Shown here one piece after another: positions 42,745 to 51,041 of a DNA stretch of 64,000 nt. The notes below the pieces were generated by a model, which saw only the letters and a program-made list of their open reading frames with translations, was not told the DNA's origin and ran no database searches. Every line of letters begins with the position of its first letter. Position 1 is the first letter of the stretch. A program made the position numbers and the translations under genes. Origin of the DNA: Natronoarchaeum philippinense (lineage in GTDB: Archaea; Halobacteriota; Halobacteria; Halobacteriales; Natronoarchaeaceae); assembly GCF_900215575.1 (NCBI RefSeq), contig NZ_OBEJ01000002.1, positions 372,001 to 436,000 of the forward strand, given 5' to 3'.

Positions 42745-44706
42745 TTACGTTGCTCGGGGGAGTTCGACGTGGACGATACTTTTCTCGTCGGAGTTCGCTT
42801 CGAGCTCGACATCGCCCTGCGAGAGCGTCACGACCAGATACACCAGCCACAGCCCCATTCCGATGCCGTGGTCGAGGGGCGTCACTTCCTGTTCGCCGGT
42901 GAGGATTTGCGCTTCTTCCGGAGGGATCTTCGGCCCTCGATCGGTGATCCGAACGCTGACAGTATCGTCGCCGTCGGGGGAGATTTCGACGCCGACGGTC
43001 GGTGCGTCGCTTTCGTCGTGGATGATCGCGTTGACCAGCAGCTCGTGGAGCGCGTGTTCGAGGGCTGGAATCGCACGCACGTCCCCGATCGTCTCGTCGG
43101 GGCGGGTGACCGACAGTTCCGCTTCGGGGTACTCCTGTCGGATGTCGTCGACCACGCGGTCGACGGTAGCGTCGAGGTCGAGCCGCAACGGCGGCGGTTG
43201 TTCGTCGAGCAAGCGTACGATCTCGCGGTGTTTGTCCATCACGTCGACCAGTCGATCGATCTCCTCGACGATCACAGCCGCCATCTCGGCGACTTCGCCG
43301 TTCGTACTGCGGGCGACTTCGTCGGCGTACCCGCGGATGATCGTCAGCTGATTCGAGAGGTTGTGACGCAACACGCGGTGCAGCACTTTCAACTGGCGCG
43401 TCGCCTCCCTGTACTCGGTCACGTCTCGCTGGAAGCCGACGTAGTTGACCACGGCGCCGTCTTCGTCTCGCACCGGCGCGATCGTCACCCGATTCCAGAA
43501 CTTGCTGCCGTCTTTGCGGTAGTTCCGGAGTTCGACCGTCGTTGCTTGTTCCTCCTCGATCGCGGCCCGGAGCTCGGCGACCGGTTCCGCCTCGGTGTGG
43601 TCGCCCTGCAAGAATCGGCAGTTGCGGCCGAGCGTCTCCGCCTTGCTGTAGCCAGTGATATCGGTGAACTGGTCGTTGACGTAGCTGACGGCGTTGTCCG
43701 GGTGATTGGCGTCGGCGAGCGTGATGCCGATCGGCGCCTCGTCGATCGCGCGATTCTTGCGCTCCAGTTCGGCTTGGCTGTCCCTGCGAGCTGTGATATC
43801 TCTCGTGATCCAGAGGCGGCCGTAGTGGGCGCCCGAACTGCCCGTGACCGCCGTCGAGTACCACTCGACCGTCCGGCCATCGTCGAGTTCGAGCACGCCG
43901 CTGCTGGTCGTCCGCGGCGTCTCGAACAGTTGCTCGATCGCTTGTCGAAAGGCGTCCTCGTCGGCTACGGACGATCGGATGGCAGCGAAGACCTCGTCGA
44001 CGCTCCCATCGTTGAGCAGCTCCGTCGAGACGCCCCAGAGCTCCCGAAATCGATCGTTGTACGAGAGAATGTCGCCGTCGTCGTTGACGACGAGAACGCC
44101 GTTGGGAAACGCCTCGTGCTGGGCTTCCAGCAGCGACTGGCGAAACTCCAGTTGCTCGCGCTGTGCAGCGCTTTCTCTGTTGCGCAGCGCGCGATGAACG
44201 ATGTCGGCGAGATCGCCGGCGAACTGCACGTCGTCGCCGGTCCACTCGCGGGTTTCACCAACGTGCTCGAAGCAGACGACGCCGACGACTTCCCCTTCCG
44301 ATCGGAGCGTCGCATCCAGCAGCGAGGCGATGTCGTTGGGCCCGAGATAGTCCGCGACGAGTTCGCGCGTTCGCTCGTCGGAGTGTGTATCGGTAACGGC
44401 GATCGTCCGGTGGCTCTTGAGGGCCTGAAAGTACCGCGAGTAGTTGCCGATGGCGAGTTCCCTGCCCGAGGAGTGCTCGCCGGTCTCGGCGTCGAAGTGA
44501 TCCACACAGCGCATCACCGTGATGTCGTCGTCGAACAGCCAGATGTTGACCCGGGAGACGCCGAGGATTTCGACCGCGGCCTCCGTGATCTGTCGGGCGG
44601 CAGCCTCGAAGTTGCCGTCGACGACCGCCTCGTTCGTCGTCAGCTCCAGCAGCGTCTCCTGTCTGCGACGAAGGCGGTGATGGTCTTCGCTGCGGTCCCG
44701 ACTCAT
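42745..44706 (-). CDS. GAF-PAS-LOV sensor histidine kinase (likely blue-light receptor)
   Basis: 653-residue soluble sensor kinase. Order: GAF (about residues 25-180), PAS (195-305), LOV-type PAS (320-440), HisKA-like helix pair with VLRHNLSNQLTIIRGY (His near 448) and HATPase (HELLVNAIIHDE, RITDRGPKIPPEE, GIGMGLWLVYLVV). The LOV domain has the flavin-adduct motif GRNCRFLQG (C363), RNYRKDGSKFWN and NYVGFQRDVT, which supply the flavin-contacting Asn, Asn and Gln. There is no receiver domain. GATTTATC about 25 nt upstream supports the ATG at 44706. It is divergent from a DoxX gene. Light sensing is inferred from the intact motif. Confidence 0.9.
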   Translation of the reverse strand: MSRDRSEDHHRLRRRQETLLELTTNEAVVDGNFEAAARQITEAAVEILGVSRVNIWLFDDDITVMRCVDHFDAETGEHSSGRELAIGNYSRYFQALKSHRTIAVTDTHSDERTRELVADYLGPNDIASLLDATLRSEGEVVGVVCFEHVGETREWTGDDVQFAGDLADIVHRALRNRESAAQREQLEFRQSLLEAQHEAFPNGVLVVNDDGDILSYNDRFRELWGVSTELLNDGSVDEVFAAIRSSVADEDAFRQAIEQLFETPRTTSSGVLELDDGRTVEWYSTAVTGSSGAHYGRLWITRDITARRDSQAELERKNRAIDEAPIGITLADANHPDNAVSYVNDQFTDITGYSKAETLGRNCRFLQGDHTEAEPVAELRAAIEEEQATTVELRNYRKDGSKFWNRVTIAPVRDEDGAVVNYVGFQRDVTEYREATRQLKVLHRVLRHNLSNQLTIIRGYADEVARSTNGEVAEMAAVIVEEIDRLVDVMDKHREIVRLLDEQPPPLRLDLDATVDRVVDDIRQEYPEAELSVTRPDETIGDVRAIPALEHALHELLVNAIIHDESDAPTVGVEISPDGDDTVSVRITDRGPKIPPEEAQILTGEQEVTPLDHGIGMGLWLVYLVVTLSQGDVELEANSDEKSIVHVELPRAT

Positions 44707-44782
44707 TGCACGCAGTTTCACACTCCAGATAAATCACTCTTCTTGCAGTCTCGTTTGTTCCGCCGGGTCGCTCAAACTTCAT

Positions 44783-44840
44783 AGGACCAGCCGCGAGAGC
44801 AACGTGGTCCTCGACTTTGGTCGAGGCTGACATTTATATT
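44783..44840 (+). promoter_or_regulatory. DoxX-gene promoter with two overlapping inverted repeats
   Basis: AGGACCA (44783-44789) pairs with TGGTCCT (44805-44811). CCTCGAC (44809-44815) pairs with GTCGAGG (44820-44826) across TTTG. The two share three bases, so the structures are mutually exclusive. Both lie just upstream of the TATA element CATTTATATTA (44830-44840), in the region divergent from the LOV kinase gene. Confidence 0.5.
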
Positions 44841-44863
44841 ACGTCCACGTCGATAGATACCAT

Positions 44864-45418
44864 ATGGCATCCACAGAGGTCGAGCTTCGGAGCACGATCG
44901 GCGGTTTCACCGCGACCGGACGGCTTCACACGTTGAGCGTTTGGTTCATCTTTGCCCTTCGGCTGATGATGGGGATCGCCTTCTTCCAGAGCGGTTTCGG
45001 CAAGGTGCTCGCGGGGAATTTTAGCGCCGCGGGCTACCTCAACAACGCACCGGCAGCCAACGGCAGCCCAGTCGCCGGCCTCTTCGAGGCGATGGGTAGT
45101 TCCGCCCTGTTCGTCGACTTCGTCAACGTCGCGGTGCCGTGGGGCGAGGTGCTGATCGGACTCGGCCTGATCTTCGGCGCCCTGACGCGGCTGGCGGCGT
45201 TTTGGGGCGCGTTCATGATGCTGCTGTTCTACCTCGGGAACTGGGATGTCGCCCACGGGTACATCAACGGCGACTTCGCGTACATGCTCGTGTTCCTCTC
45301 GGTGGCCGCCTTCGGCGCCGGGCGCATCCTCGGCATCGACGCCTACCTCGAACAGTACGATGTCGGTGGTCAGCCGCTCGTCGAGCGGTATCCGTGGATG
45401 CGGTACATTCTGGGCTGA
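44864..45418 (+). CDS. DoxX-family membrane protein
   Basis: 184-residue protein with four membrane helices in the DoxX/SURF4-like arrangement. The first is FALRLMMGIAFFQSGFGKVLAG, and later ones include FVNVAVPWGEVLIGLGLIFGALTRLAAFWGAFMMLLFYLGNW and FAYMLVFLSVAAFGAGRIL. Relatives act in membrane redox reactions (thiosulfate:quinone oxidoreductase large subunit, DoxD) or stress response, but family members are functionally diverse. CATTTATATTA lies 24-34 nt upstream of the ATG. It is divergent from the LOV histidine kinase, which may influence its expression. Confidence 0.85.
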   Translation: MASTEVELRSTIGGFTATGRLHTLSVWFIFALRLMMGIAFFQSGFGKVLAGNFSAAGYLNNAPAANGSPVAGLFEAMGSSALFVDFVNVAVPWGEVLIGLGLIFGALTRLAAFWGAFMMLLFYLGNWDVAHGYINGDFAYMLVFLSVAAFGAGRILGIDAYLEQYDVGGQPLVERYPWMRYILG

Positions 45419-45580
45419 TCGGCGAGCAGTTCGTTTTGGAGACGGTCGTCGTGTCACCGTGGCGTCTCTAGGTACGGCGCAGTCACCCGGATGCGAATGG
45501 TCGGCACTAGTACGCAGGGGGCGGCGACCGACAACCGCCGGGCAACTTCGTGTTTAGGCGCCGCGAGTGCACTCTTAGGT

Positions 45581-46810
45581 ATGCCGGGGGAGTCACAACT
45601 ACGCTACGCTGCAGCGGGCGCACTGACCACGATCGTCGCCGTGCTCGTCGTCGTCGGCACGGTCGGCGCGGGCGTCGTGCCGTCGCTCGGCGGGACGGGA
45701 CCGGCCGCCCAGCCTCAGACCGCACAGCAGGGCGCCGACGACGGGGCGTTCCCGCCCGCGACCGACGACGTTGCCGATCCAGTGATCGACTACGACAAGG
45801 TCGACTACGGGCTGGCGCTCCAGAGCGGGACGAACAACGCGACCGAGTACCAACTGTTGGTCCTCGGGGCGGTGTTGCCGGCCAGCGAAACCGCCGAGGG
45901 GACGGTGAACTGCGAGGGACAGGTCTGTCGGCTCAACGGAACGGTCGGGCCGGACGAGACGGTGACCTACCGCGTCTCGGGCGCGATCGTCGGCGTCCAG
46001 CCGCGCGACGACAGGCTCGTCGGCACCGTCAGCGGACGGCTGACCGGCGACGGGATGCTCGGCCTCGCCTCGGGAGCACTCTCGCCGTCGGGCGAACGTG
46101 TCGACGTTCAGGGGCCACAGCCGGGGCTCGGCGGCGGTGACGGCGGCGCGGGCGATGGGGACGGTGATGGCGGTAACGGCGGTGCCGGGGCAGGCGGCGA
46201 TGGTGGGGACGGCGGTGACGGCGGCGCCGCAGGAGACGGCGGTGGCGGCGACACGAACGTCAACGTCAACGTGAACACTTCGGCGTCGGCCAGCGCGCAG
46301 TCGTCGGCCAACGCCGCGGCCGGCGCCGAGGCGACGGCGGGCGGCGAGAACGCGAGCGCCAACGAGAGCACTGCGGCCGGCGGGGCGTCGGACGGCGACG
46401 GACAGGGTGCCGCCGGCAACGCGACGGCGGGCGACGGTGACGGCGGATCAGCCGACGGTGATGCAACGACTGACGACGGGACTGACGCCGACGACGGGAC
46501 TGACGCCGACGACGGGACGGATGACGGCGGTGATCAGAACGGTGAAACGCAGGACGGGAACGTGGACGACGCGGATAACGGCGACGGCGGCGAGACTGTG
46601 GATGCGAACGAGGGTGATGGCGGCGAGACGGACGCGAACGGCGGTGACAGTTCCACGCCCGACGGGAACGTCGACGACGAGAACGGGGACGACGCGTCTA
46701 CGTCCGACGCAAATTCGGCGGGCGACGACGCCGATGACGCCGACGGCGATTCGACCGACGAGTCCGAGACGTCCGATAGCGACAGCGAAGGCGACGGGAA
46801 CGAGTCGTGA
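45581..46810 (+). CDS. Gly/Asp-rich surface protein with low-complexity repeats
   Basis: 409-residue predicted envelope protein. One N-terminal membrane anchor or signal (AGALTTIVAVLVVVGTVGAGVV) precedes a compact domain up to about residue 190 with two cysteines (VNCEGQVCRL). The last 200 residues are low-complexity: Gly/Asp runs, VNVNVNTSAS, Ala-rich stretches and repeats of TDADDGTDADDG, from an 18-bp DNA period near 46484-46520. Many NxS/T sites suggest heavy glycosylation. No C-terminal anchor is evident. Rapid expansion of the repeat is likely. Function unknown. Confidence 0.7.
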   Translation: MPGESQLRYAAAGALTTIVAVLVVVGTVGAGVVPSLGGTGPAAQPQTAQQGADDGAFPPATDDVADPVIDYDKVDYGLALQSGTNNATEYQLLVLGAVLPASETAEGTVNCEGQVCRLNGTVGPDETVTYRVSGAIVGVQPRDDRLVGTVSGRLTGDGMLGLASGALSPSGERVDVQGPQPGLGGGDGGAGDGDGDGGNGGAGAGGDGGDGGDGGAAGDGGGGDTNVNVNVNTSASASAQSSANAAAGAEATAGGENASANESTAAGGASDGDGQGAAGNATAGDGDGGSADGDATTDDGTDADDGTDADDGTDDGGDQNGETQDGNVDDADNGDGGETVDANEGDGGETDANGGDSSTPDGNVDDENGDDASTSDANSAGDDADDADGDSTDESETSDSDSEGDGNES

Positions 46811-46816
46811 TCGGCC

Positions 46817-47587
46817 TCAGACCGCCTCGACGCGCTCGAACAGGTACGTCCCGACGCCGACCATCACGACCGACGAGACGACGAGCGCGACCAGATCGAC
46901 CGCGAGCGGGTTCGCCGAGGCGCCGACCAGCACCGCGCGCAGCGCGTCGACGCCGTAGGTCAGGGGGTTGACGTAGGCGAGCAGTTGGACCGCGCCGGGA
47001 AGGCTCTCGATCGGGTAGATCGCGCCCGAGAGGAAAAACAGCGGGAAGATGACGAACTGGATGACGAGTCCGAACCCCTCGCTGTCGCGGAACTGCGAGG
47101 CCAGCGCGACGCCGAAGCCGACGAACGTCACCGCGATCAACGCGAGAATGACGCCCGCGAGCGGCAGGGCGAACACGCTGGTCACCCGAAACCCGAGCGG
47201 GATCGAGAGCAGTAGGATGAGAGACGCCTGCACGAGCGCGGTCGTCGATCCGCCCGCGATCCGGCCGAGGACGATCGAGGTGCGGCTCACCGGGGCGACC
47301 ATGATCTCCTTGAGGAAACCGACCTCCTGATCCGAGAGAATCGACATCCCGGCGAAGGAGGCGCCAAACAGCATCGTGAAGCCGACCATTCCGGGGACGA
47401 GGTACTGGAGGTAGTCGACGCCTTCGGGCAGTCCGGGGATCGCCGCGTCGCTGAATCCGAACCCGAGGAACACGAGGAACAGGATCGGCATGGCGACCGA
47501 GCCGATGATCCGCGAGGGCGTCCGGAGAAATCGCTTGATGTCGCGCAGCCAGAGGGCGTAGATGCTCCGGGCGTCGACGAGGCTCAT
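46817..47587 (-). CDS. ABC-2 type exporter permease (DrrB-like)
   Basis: 256-residue permease with six hydrophobic helices. It starts ARSIYALWLRDIKRFLRTPSRI (cytoplasmic N-terminus) and continues GFTMLFGASFAGMSIL, VGFLKEIMVAPVSRTSIVLGRIAGG (the cytoplasmic coupling region), LILLLSIPLGF and FPLFFLSGAIYPIESLP, the family motif before helix 6. With the ATPase encoded just upstream (4-bp overlap) it forms a complete daunorubicin-resistance-type exporter. Substrate unknown. It ends 6 bp from the convergent surface-protein gene. Confidence 0.92.
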   Translation of the reverse strand: MSLVDARSIYALWLRDIKRFLRTPSRIIGSVAMPILFLVFLGFGFSDAAIPGLPEGVDYLQYLVPGMVGFTMLFGASFAGMSILSDQEVGFLKEIMVAPVSRTSIVLGRIAGGSTTALVQASLILLLSIPLGFRVTSVFALPLAGVILALIAVTFVGFGVALASQFRDSEGFGLVIQFVIFPLFFLSGAIYPIESLPGAVQLLAYVNPLTYGVDALRAVLVGASANPLAVDLVALVVSSVVMVGVGTYLFERVEAV

Positions 47588-48624
47588 CGCTCACCACCGC
47601 TCGTCCCGGCCTCGGCGGGCGCGCCGGCGGCGTCGGTCTGTGGGGAACTGCCCGTCCCGACATCGGCGTCGGTCGGCGCGTCGGCTTCCCGCTCGGCCAG
47701 CGTCGCGCCGGTGAGCGAGAGAAACACCGTTTCGAGATTCGGCTTGCGAACGTCGATGCCGGAGATCGACACGCCCTCGTCGTCGGCCAGTCGAACGAGG
47801 TCCGCGACGTGGGCGTCGCCGCGCTCGATCGTGACGCGCAGCCCCGAGTCCGTGGTGGTGTACTCGCTCGCCCACGGCGCGGCGTCCAGCCGAGCGCGAA
47901 GCGGCGCCGCCGACCCCTCGACGGCCAGCGAGACCACGTCCCCGCCGAGCGAGGACTTGAGCGCCTCGGGCGCATCGAGCGCGACGATCTCGCCCTCGTC
48001 GACGATCGCAACGCGGTCACAGAGCGCGTCGGCCTCGTCCATGTAGTGAGTCGTCAGGACGACCGTCGTGCCGGTCTCCTCGTTGAGTCGGCGGACGTAC
48101 TCGCGGGTGTCCCGGCGCGTCCGTGCGTCGAGGCCGACCGTCGGCTCGTCGAGAAACAGCACCTCGGGCCGGTGCAACAGCCCGCGAGCGAGTTCCAGCC
48201 GGCGCGCCATCCCGCCGGAGTAGCCCCCGACGCGTTCGTCGCGCCGATCCGCGAGATCGACCAGATCGAGCACCTCGTCGATCCGGTCGTGCAGCGTCGA
48301 GCCGCCCATCCCGTAGAGACGGCCGTGGAACGTCAGGTTCTCTTCGCCTGTCAGCTCCTCGTCGAGCGCGGGCTCTTGGAACACGACGCCGATCGACGAG
48401 CGAACGTCGTCGCCCGCCGTCTGCACGTCGTGTCCGGCGACCCGCGCCGTCCCCGCCGTCGGCGGCAACAGCGTACAGAGAACGTTGATCAGCGTCGACT
48501 TGCCGGCCCCGTTCGGCCCCAGCAGTCCGAAGATCTCGCCGTCCTCGACTGCGACCGAGAGGTCGTCCACCGCGACGACATCGCCGTAGGATTTCGTCAG
48601 CCCGTCGACCTCGATCGCTACCAT
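47584..48624 (-). CDS. ABC exporter ATP-binding protein (DrrA-like)
   Basis: 346-residue ATPase. Walker A is GPNGAGKSTLINVLC, the Q-loop FQEPALDEELTG, signature YSGGMARRLELARGLL, Walker B FLDEPTVGLDARTRRD and H-loop TTHYMDEADALCDR. The C-terminal 100 residues are the DrrA-type domain plus a Gly/Ala-rich acidic tail. This long-tailed type exports lipophilic compounds. Its stop overlaps the permease ATG. The start is 58 bp upstream of the convergent-strand neighbour's end region and both genes form one operon. Confidence 0.93.
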   Translation of the reverse strand: MVAIEVDGLTKSYGDVVAVDDLSVAVEDGEIFGLLGPNGAGKSTLINVLCTLLPPTAGTARVAGHDVQTAGDDVRSSIGVVFQEPALDEELTGEENLTFHGRLYGMGGSTLHDRIDEVLDLVDLADRRDERVGGYSGGMARRLELARGLLHRPEVLFLDEPTVGLDARTRRDTREYVRRLNEETGTTVVLTTHYMDEADALCDRVAIVDEGEIVALDAPEALKSSLGGDVVSLAVEGSAAPLRARLDAAPWASEYTTTDSGLRVTIERGDAHVADLVRLADDEGVSISGIDVRKPNLETVFLSLTGATLAEREADAPTDADVGTGSSPQTDAAGAPAEAGTSGGER

Positions 48625-48682
48625 GTGGCGCCATTGGACGCCGACCCGTTTGAGTCGTTGGGTACCGGTGCCACGGGGCTCC

Positions 48683-49687
48683 TCACTCGAACTGCGCGAC
48701 GAAGCTCCCGGCCGACTCGCGCCACGCCTCGACGACGGCGTCGTCGTTCTCGCTGTCCCACGGATCGACGGCGTCGCGCTCGTCGAGCGCCGCGACGGTG
48801 CGTCGGACGCCGTCCTCGAAACTGATCGTGTACTCGAAGCCGAGATCTCGGCGCGCTTTCGCGTTGTCGAACACGGTGCTGTACTGGAAGTGATTCTCCA
48901 GCAGATGGGTGCGCTCGGGCAGCGCCGCCCGGAGCTGGTCGGTCGGAATGTGGACCAGTTCGGGCTCGGGGGCGTCGAGCGCGCGGGCGACTCGGCGGTG
49001 GTACTGGTTCCACGTGATCACCTCCTCGCTGGTGACGTGGTAGGTCTCGCCGTAGGCGGCCTCGTTGCCGACCGCCCCGACGAACGCCGCCGCCACGTCG
49101 TCCCGATGGCAGGGTCCCCACAGCGAGGTGCCGTCGCCGTGGACGACGATCGGTTTCCCACGACGGATGCGGTCGATGTAGTAGCTACCTACCCCGAGCG
49201 TGTGGAGCACGTCGCCGCCCTCGCCGTAGGTGCTCCACGGCCGGAGCACGGTCGTCTCGAAGGCGTCGCCGTGGGCGTCGAGAAACACGTCCTCGGCGGC
49301 AGCCTTGTTCCGGCCGTACTCGCTGACGCCGGGCTCGCGCGCAGCTGATTCCACAACTGGGTTGCGCTCGGGCGGCCGGTGGTACACGTCGACCGTCGAG
49401 CAGAAGACGTACTGGTCGACCCGGTCGGCGAAGGCGTCCACGGCGGCGCGGGCCTGCTCGGCGTCGAAACAGACCATGTCGATCACGCAGTCGGCGTCGG
49501 TCTCTCGGGCGACGGCGTCGAGCCGCTCGCCGTCGTTCCGGTCGCCGTGGACGAACTCCACTGCCTCGGGTACGTCGGCGTCCGCCTCACCGCGCGTCAT
49601 GCAGACGGCTTCGTGCCCGGCCTCGACGAGCTGTCTGGTGATCCCTGTCGAGATGAGTCCCGTGCCGCCGATGAGTAATACTCTCAT
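48683..49687 (-). CDS. Extended SDR NAD-dependent epimerase/dehydratase
   Basis: 334-residue nucleotide-sugar-type oxidoreductase. The NAD(P) motif is LLIGGTGLISTGITRQL. The active site has YVFCSTVDVY and YGRNKAAAEDV (YxxxK). RPWSTYGEG and GDGTSLWGPCHRDDVAAAF are the substrate-region motifs of extended SDRs. Alternatives are a UDP-sugar epimerase or an isoflavone-reductase-like enzyme; no glycan cluster is present to decide. It is divergent from the zinc-ribbon membrane protein. Confidence 0.88.
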   Translation of the reverse strand: MRVLLIGGTGLISTGITRQLVEAGHEAVCMTRGEADADVPEAVEFVHGDRNDGERLDAVARETDADCVIDMVCFDAEQARAAVDAFADRVDQYVFCSTVDVYHRPPERNPVVESAAREPGVSEYGRNKAAAEDVFLDAHGDAFETTVLRPWSTYGEGGDVLHTLGVGSYYIDRIRRGKPIVVHGDGTSLWGPCHRDDVAAAFVGAVGNEAAYGETYHVTSEEVITWNQYHRRVARALDAPEPELVHIPTDQLRAALPERTHLLENHFQYSTVFDNAKARRDLGFEYTISFEDGVRRTVAALDERDAVDPWDSENDDAVVEAWRESAGSFVAQFE

Positions 49688-49773
49688 AGCCCAGCGTTGG
49701 GCGGTCGACGCTTAACTGGCGGCGGTACGCGCTCGACCCCGGCTTGATGCCGAGCCGCAATCGACGAAACAAG

Positions 49774-49802
49774 ACTTATTACTTACTAACTAGTCAGTCA
49801 AA
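49774..49802 (+). promoter_or_regulatory. TATA element and TetR-type palindrome of the zinc-ribbon gene
   Basis: ACTTATTA (49774-49781) is the TATA-like element 24-31 nt upstream of the GTG at 49805. It is followed by a 21-bp site (49782-49802) with core ACTAACTAGTCAGT, one base from a perfect palindrome. In reverse complement it matches the site at 51009-51029 at all but one base. The same regulator probably binds both. Confidence 0.75.
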
Positions 49803-49804
49803 CT

Positions 49805-50233
49805 GTGCAACAGTCGAGTTCACAGAAACGGCCGTGGCTCGCGGCGCTGCTGGGAGTGCTCGCCGTCGGCTTCGGCCACTTCTACATTCGGCGGTGGCGG
49901 CGCGCTCTCGGCTGGCTGCTGGCCACCGTAAGCGTGACCACGCTGTTCGTCGACCCGGCGGCGCTCGAAGCGTTTGCGACCTTTTCGGCCGTCGATCCGA
50001 TGGCGCTCGCCCCGACCGCGTTCGTGGCGGTGCTCAGCGTCGTCGACGCGTACGTCCTCGCGCAGGCCCAAAACGCCGCCGCCCGGATGACGCCCGACGA
50101 AAACGGTGAGTTGACCCACTGTCCCCACTGCGGGAAGGAACTCGACGACGACTTAGAGTTCTGTCAGTGGTGTACGACTCCGCTCGACGAGTTCCAAGGC
50201 GGGCAGCAGATCGACGACCGCGACTCGCCCTGA
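49805..50233 (+). CDS. Membrane protein with C-terminal zinc ribbon
   Basis: 142-residue protein. Residues about 8-30 (PWLAALLGVLAVGFGHFYIR) and 38-100 contain three to four hydrophobic segments of a TM2-like N-terminus. The C-terminal 35 residues hold a zinc ribbon, CPHCGKELDDDLEFCQWC (two CxxC pairs). The start is GTG. The promoter carries a near copy of the TetR-type palindrome found in front of the tetR-MATE operon, so expression is probably controlled with the exporter. Function unknown; haloarchaeal proteins of this form are common. Confidence 0.75.
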   Translation: MQQSSSQKRPWLAALLGVLAVGFGHFYIRRWRRALGWLLATVSVTTLFVDPAALEAFATFSAVDPMALAPTAFVAVLSVVDAYVLAQAQNAAARMTPDENGELTHCPHCGKELDDDLEFCQWCTTPLDEFQGGQQIDDRDSP

Positions 50234-50247
50234 CCGGGGTCAGAACT

Positions 50248-50847
50248 TCACTCCTCGGGCAACAGCACTGACTGAACGTACTCTTCTGCAGTCTGTCTCG
50301 CGGTCGCCAGTGCGTCGGCATCGTCGAGCACGACCGCCCGTGTGCGAGCGCCGTCGACGATCGTCATCAGCGCCGCGGCGGTGTGTTCGGCATCGACATC
50401 GGCGAACACGCCCTGCGAGATGCCGTCGTCGATCACGGTTCTGAGCATGTACTGGACGTACTCGTCGTTCTGCTCGAACCGGTCGGCGAACGCCTCCTTG
50501 TACGGGGCCTGACTGCGCATTTCGAGGATGGCGACCAGCAGATCCTGATGCTCCTCGACCTCGACGAGCAACTGATCGAGCAACAACGTCAGGCGCTGTT
50601 CGGGGTCGGTCCGTTCGACCTCGTGGATCGTGTCGACGAACTGTTCGAGGACGAAGTCTAAAAATGCCGCCAGCAGATCGTCTTTCGTGTCGTAGTGGTA
50701 GTGTACTGCGGCGGTCGATTTTCCGTACTCCTCGGCGATACGTTTGATAGTCAGATCGGCGTACCCGTGTTCGCGGAGCGCACGATAGGTCGCGTGCATG
50801 ATCTCCTCGTCGGGGTCGGAAAACGAGCGATCCGGCGGGTTGGCCAT
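50248..50847 (-). CDS. TetR-family transcriptional regulator
   Basis: 199-residue repressor. The N-terminal HTH is IMHATYRALREHGYADLTIKRIAEEYGKSTAAVHYHYDTKDDLLAAFLDFVL. The helical C-terminal ligand domain includes LLVAILEMRSQAPYKEAF. It is a close paralogue of the TetR at 51042-51644 (same HGYADLT, VHYHYD and QAPY motifs) and is divergent from it. The ATG at 50847 is supported by a TATA-like TTATTTGATC 22-31 nt upstream; a longer frame start was rejected. Two 20-bp direct repeats lie just beyond the TATA element. Confidence 0.9.
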   Translation of the reverse strand: MANPPDRSFSDPDEEIMHATYRALREHGYADLTIKRIAEEYGKSTAAVHYHYDTKDDLLAAFLDFVLEQFVDTIHEVERTDPEQRLTLLLDQLLVEVEEHQDLLVAILEMRSQAPYKEAFADRFEQNDEYVQYMLRTVIDDGISQGVFADVDAEHTAAALMTIVDGARTRAVVLDDADALATARQTAEEYVQSVLLPEE

Positions 50848-50868
50848 CGTGTAACGCGTCGGCCCTGG

Positions 50869-50920
50869 ATCAAATAACAGTTGTGACCCGCTCGCCAGCA
50901 TTGTGACCCATTCGTCAGCG
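50869..50920 (-). promoter_or_regulatory. tetR promoter with two 20-bp direct repeats upstream of TATA
   Basis: GTTATTTGATCC (minus strand, about 50869-50880) is TATA-like. On its upstream side are two direct repeats starting TTGTGACCC, at 50881-50900 and 50901-50920, identical at 16 of 20 positions. Tandem sites at the BRE side suggest an activator or an alternative operator. They differ from the ACTAACTAGT palindrome. Confidence 0.55.
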
Positions 50921-51008
50921 GCTCGACGCCGCGGTCGAACCGTCGAATCCGGTGCACTCGGGGCGAACTATTCGGGATCAGAGTCACCGTGACTGCGTTC
51001 AAAACGCT

Positions 51009-51029
51009 TTTGACTAACTAGTTAGTAAG
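51009..51029 (+). promoter_or_regulatory. TetR-type operator of the tetR-MATE operon
   Basis: A 21-bp site with a perfect 14-bp palindromic core, ACTAACTAGTTAGT (51013-51026). It ends 12 bp before the ATG of the tetR gene, so it covers the expected transcription start. In reverse complement it matches the site at 49782-49802 at all but one base. Confidence 0.8.
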
Positions 51030-51041
51030 TCGCGTAACGAG

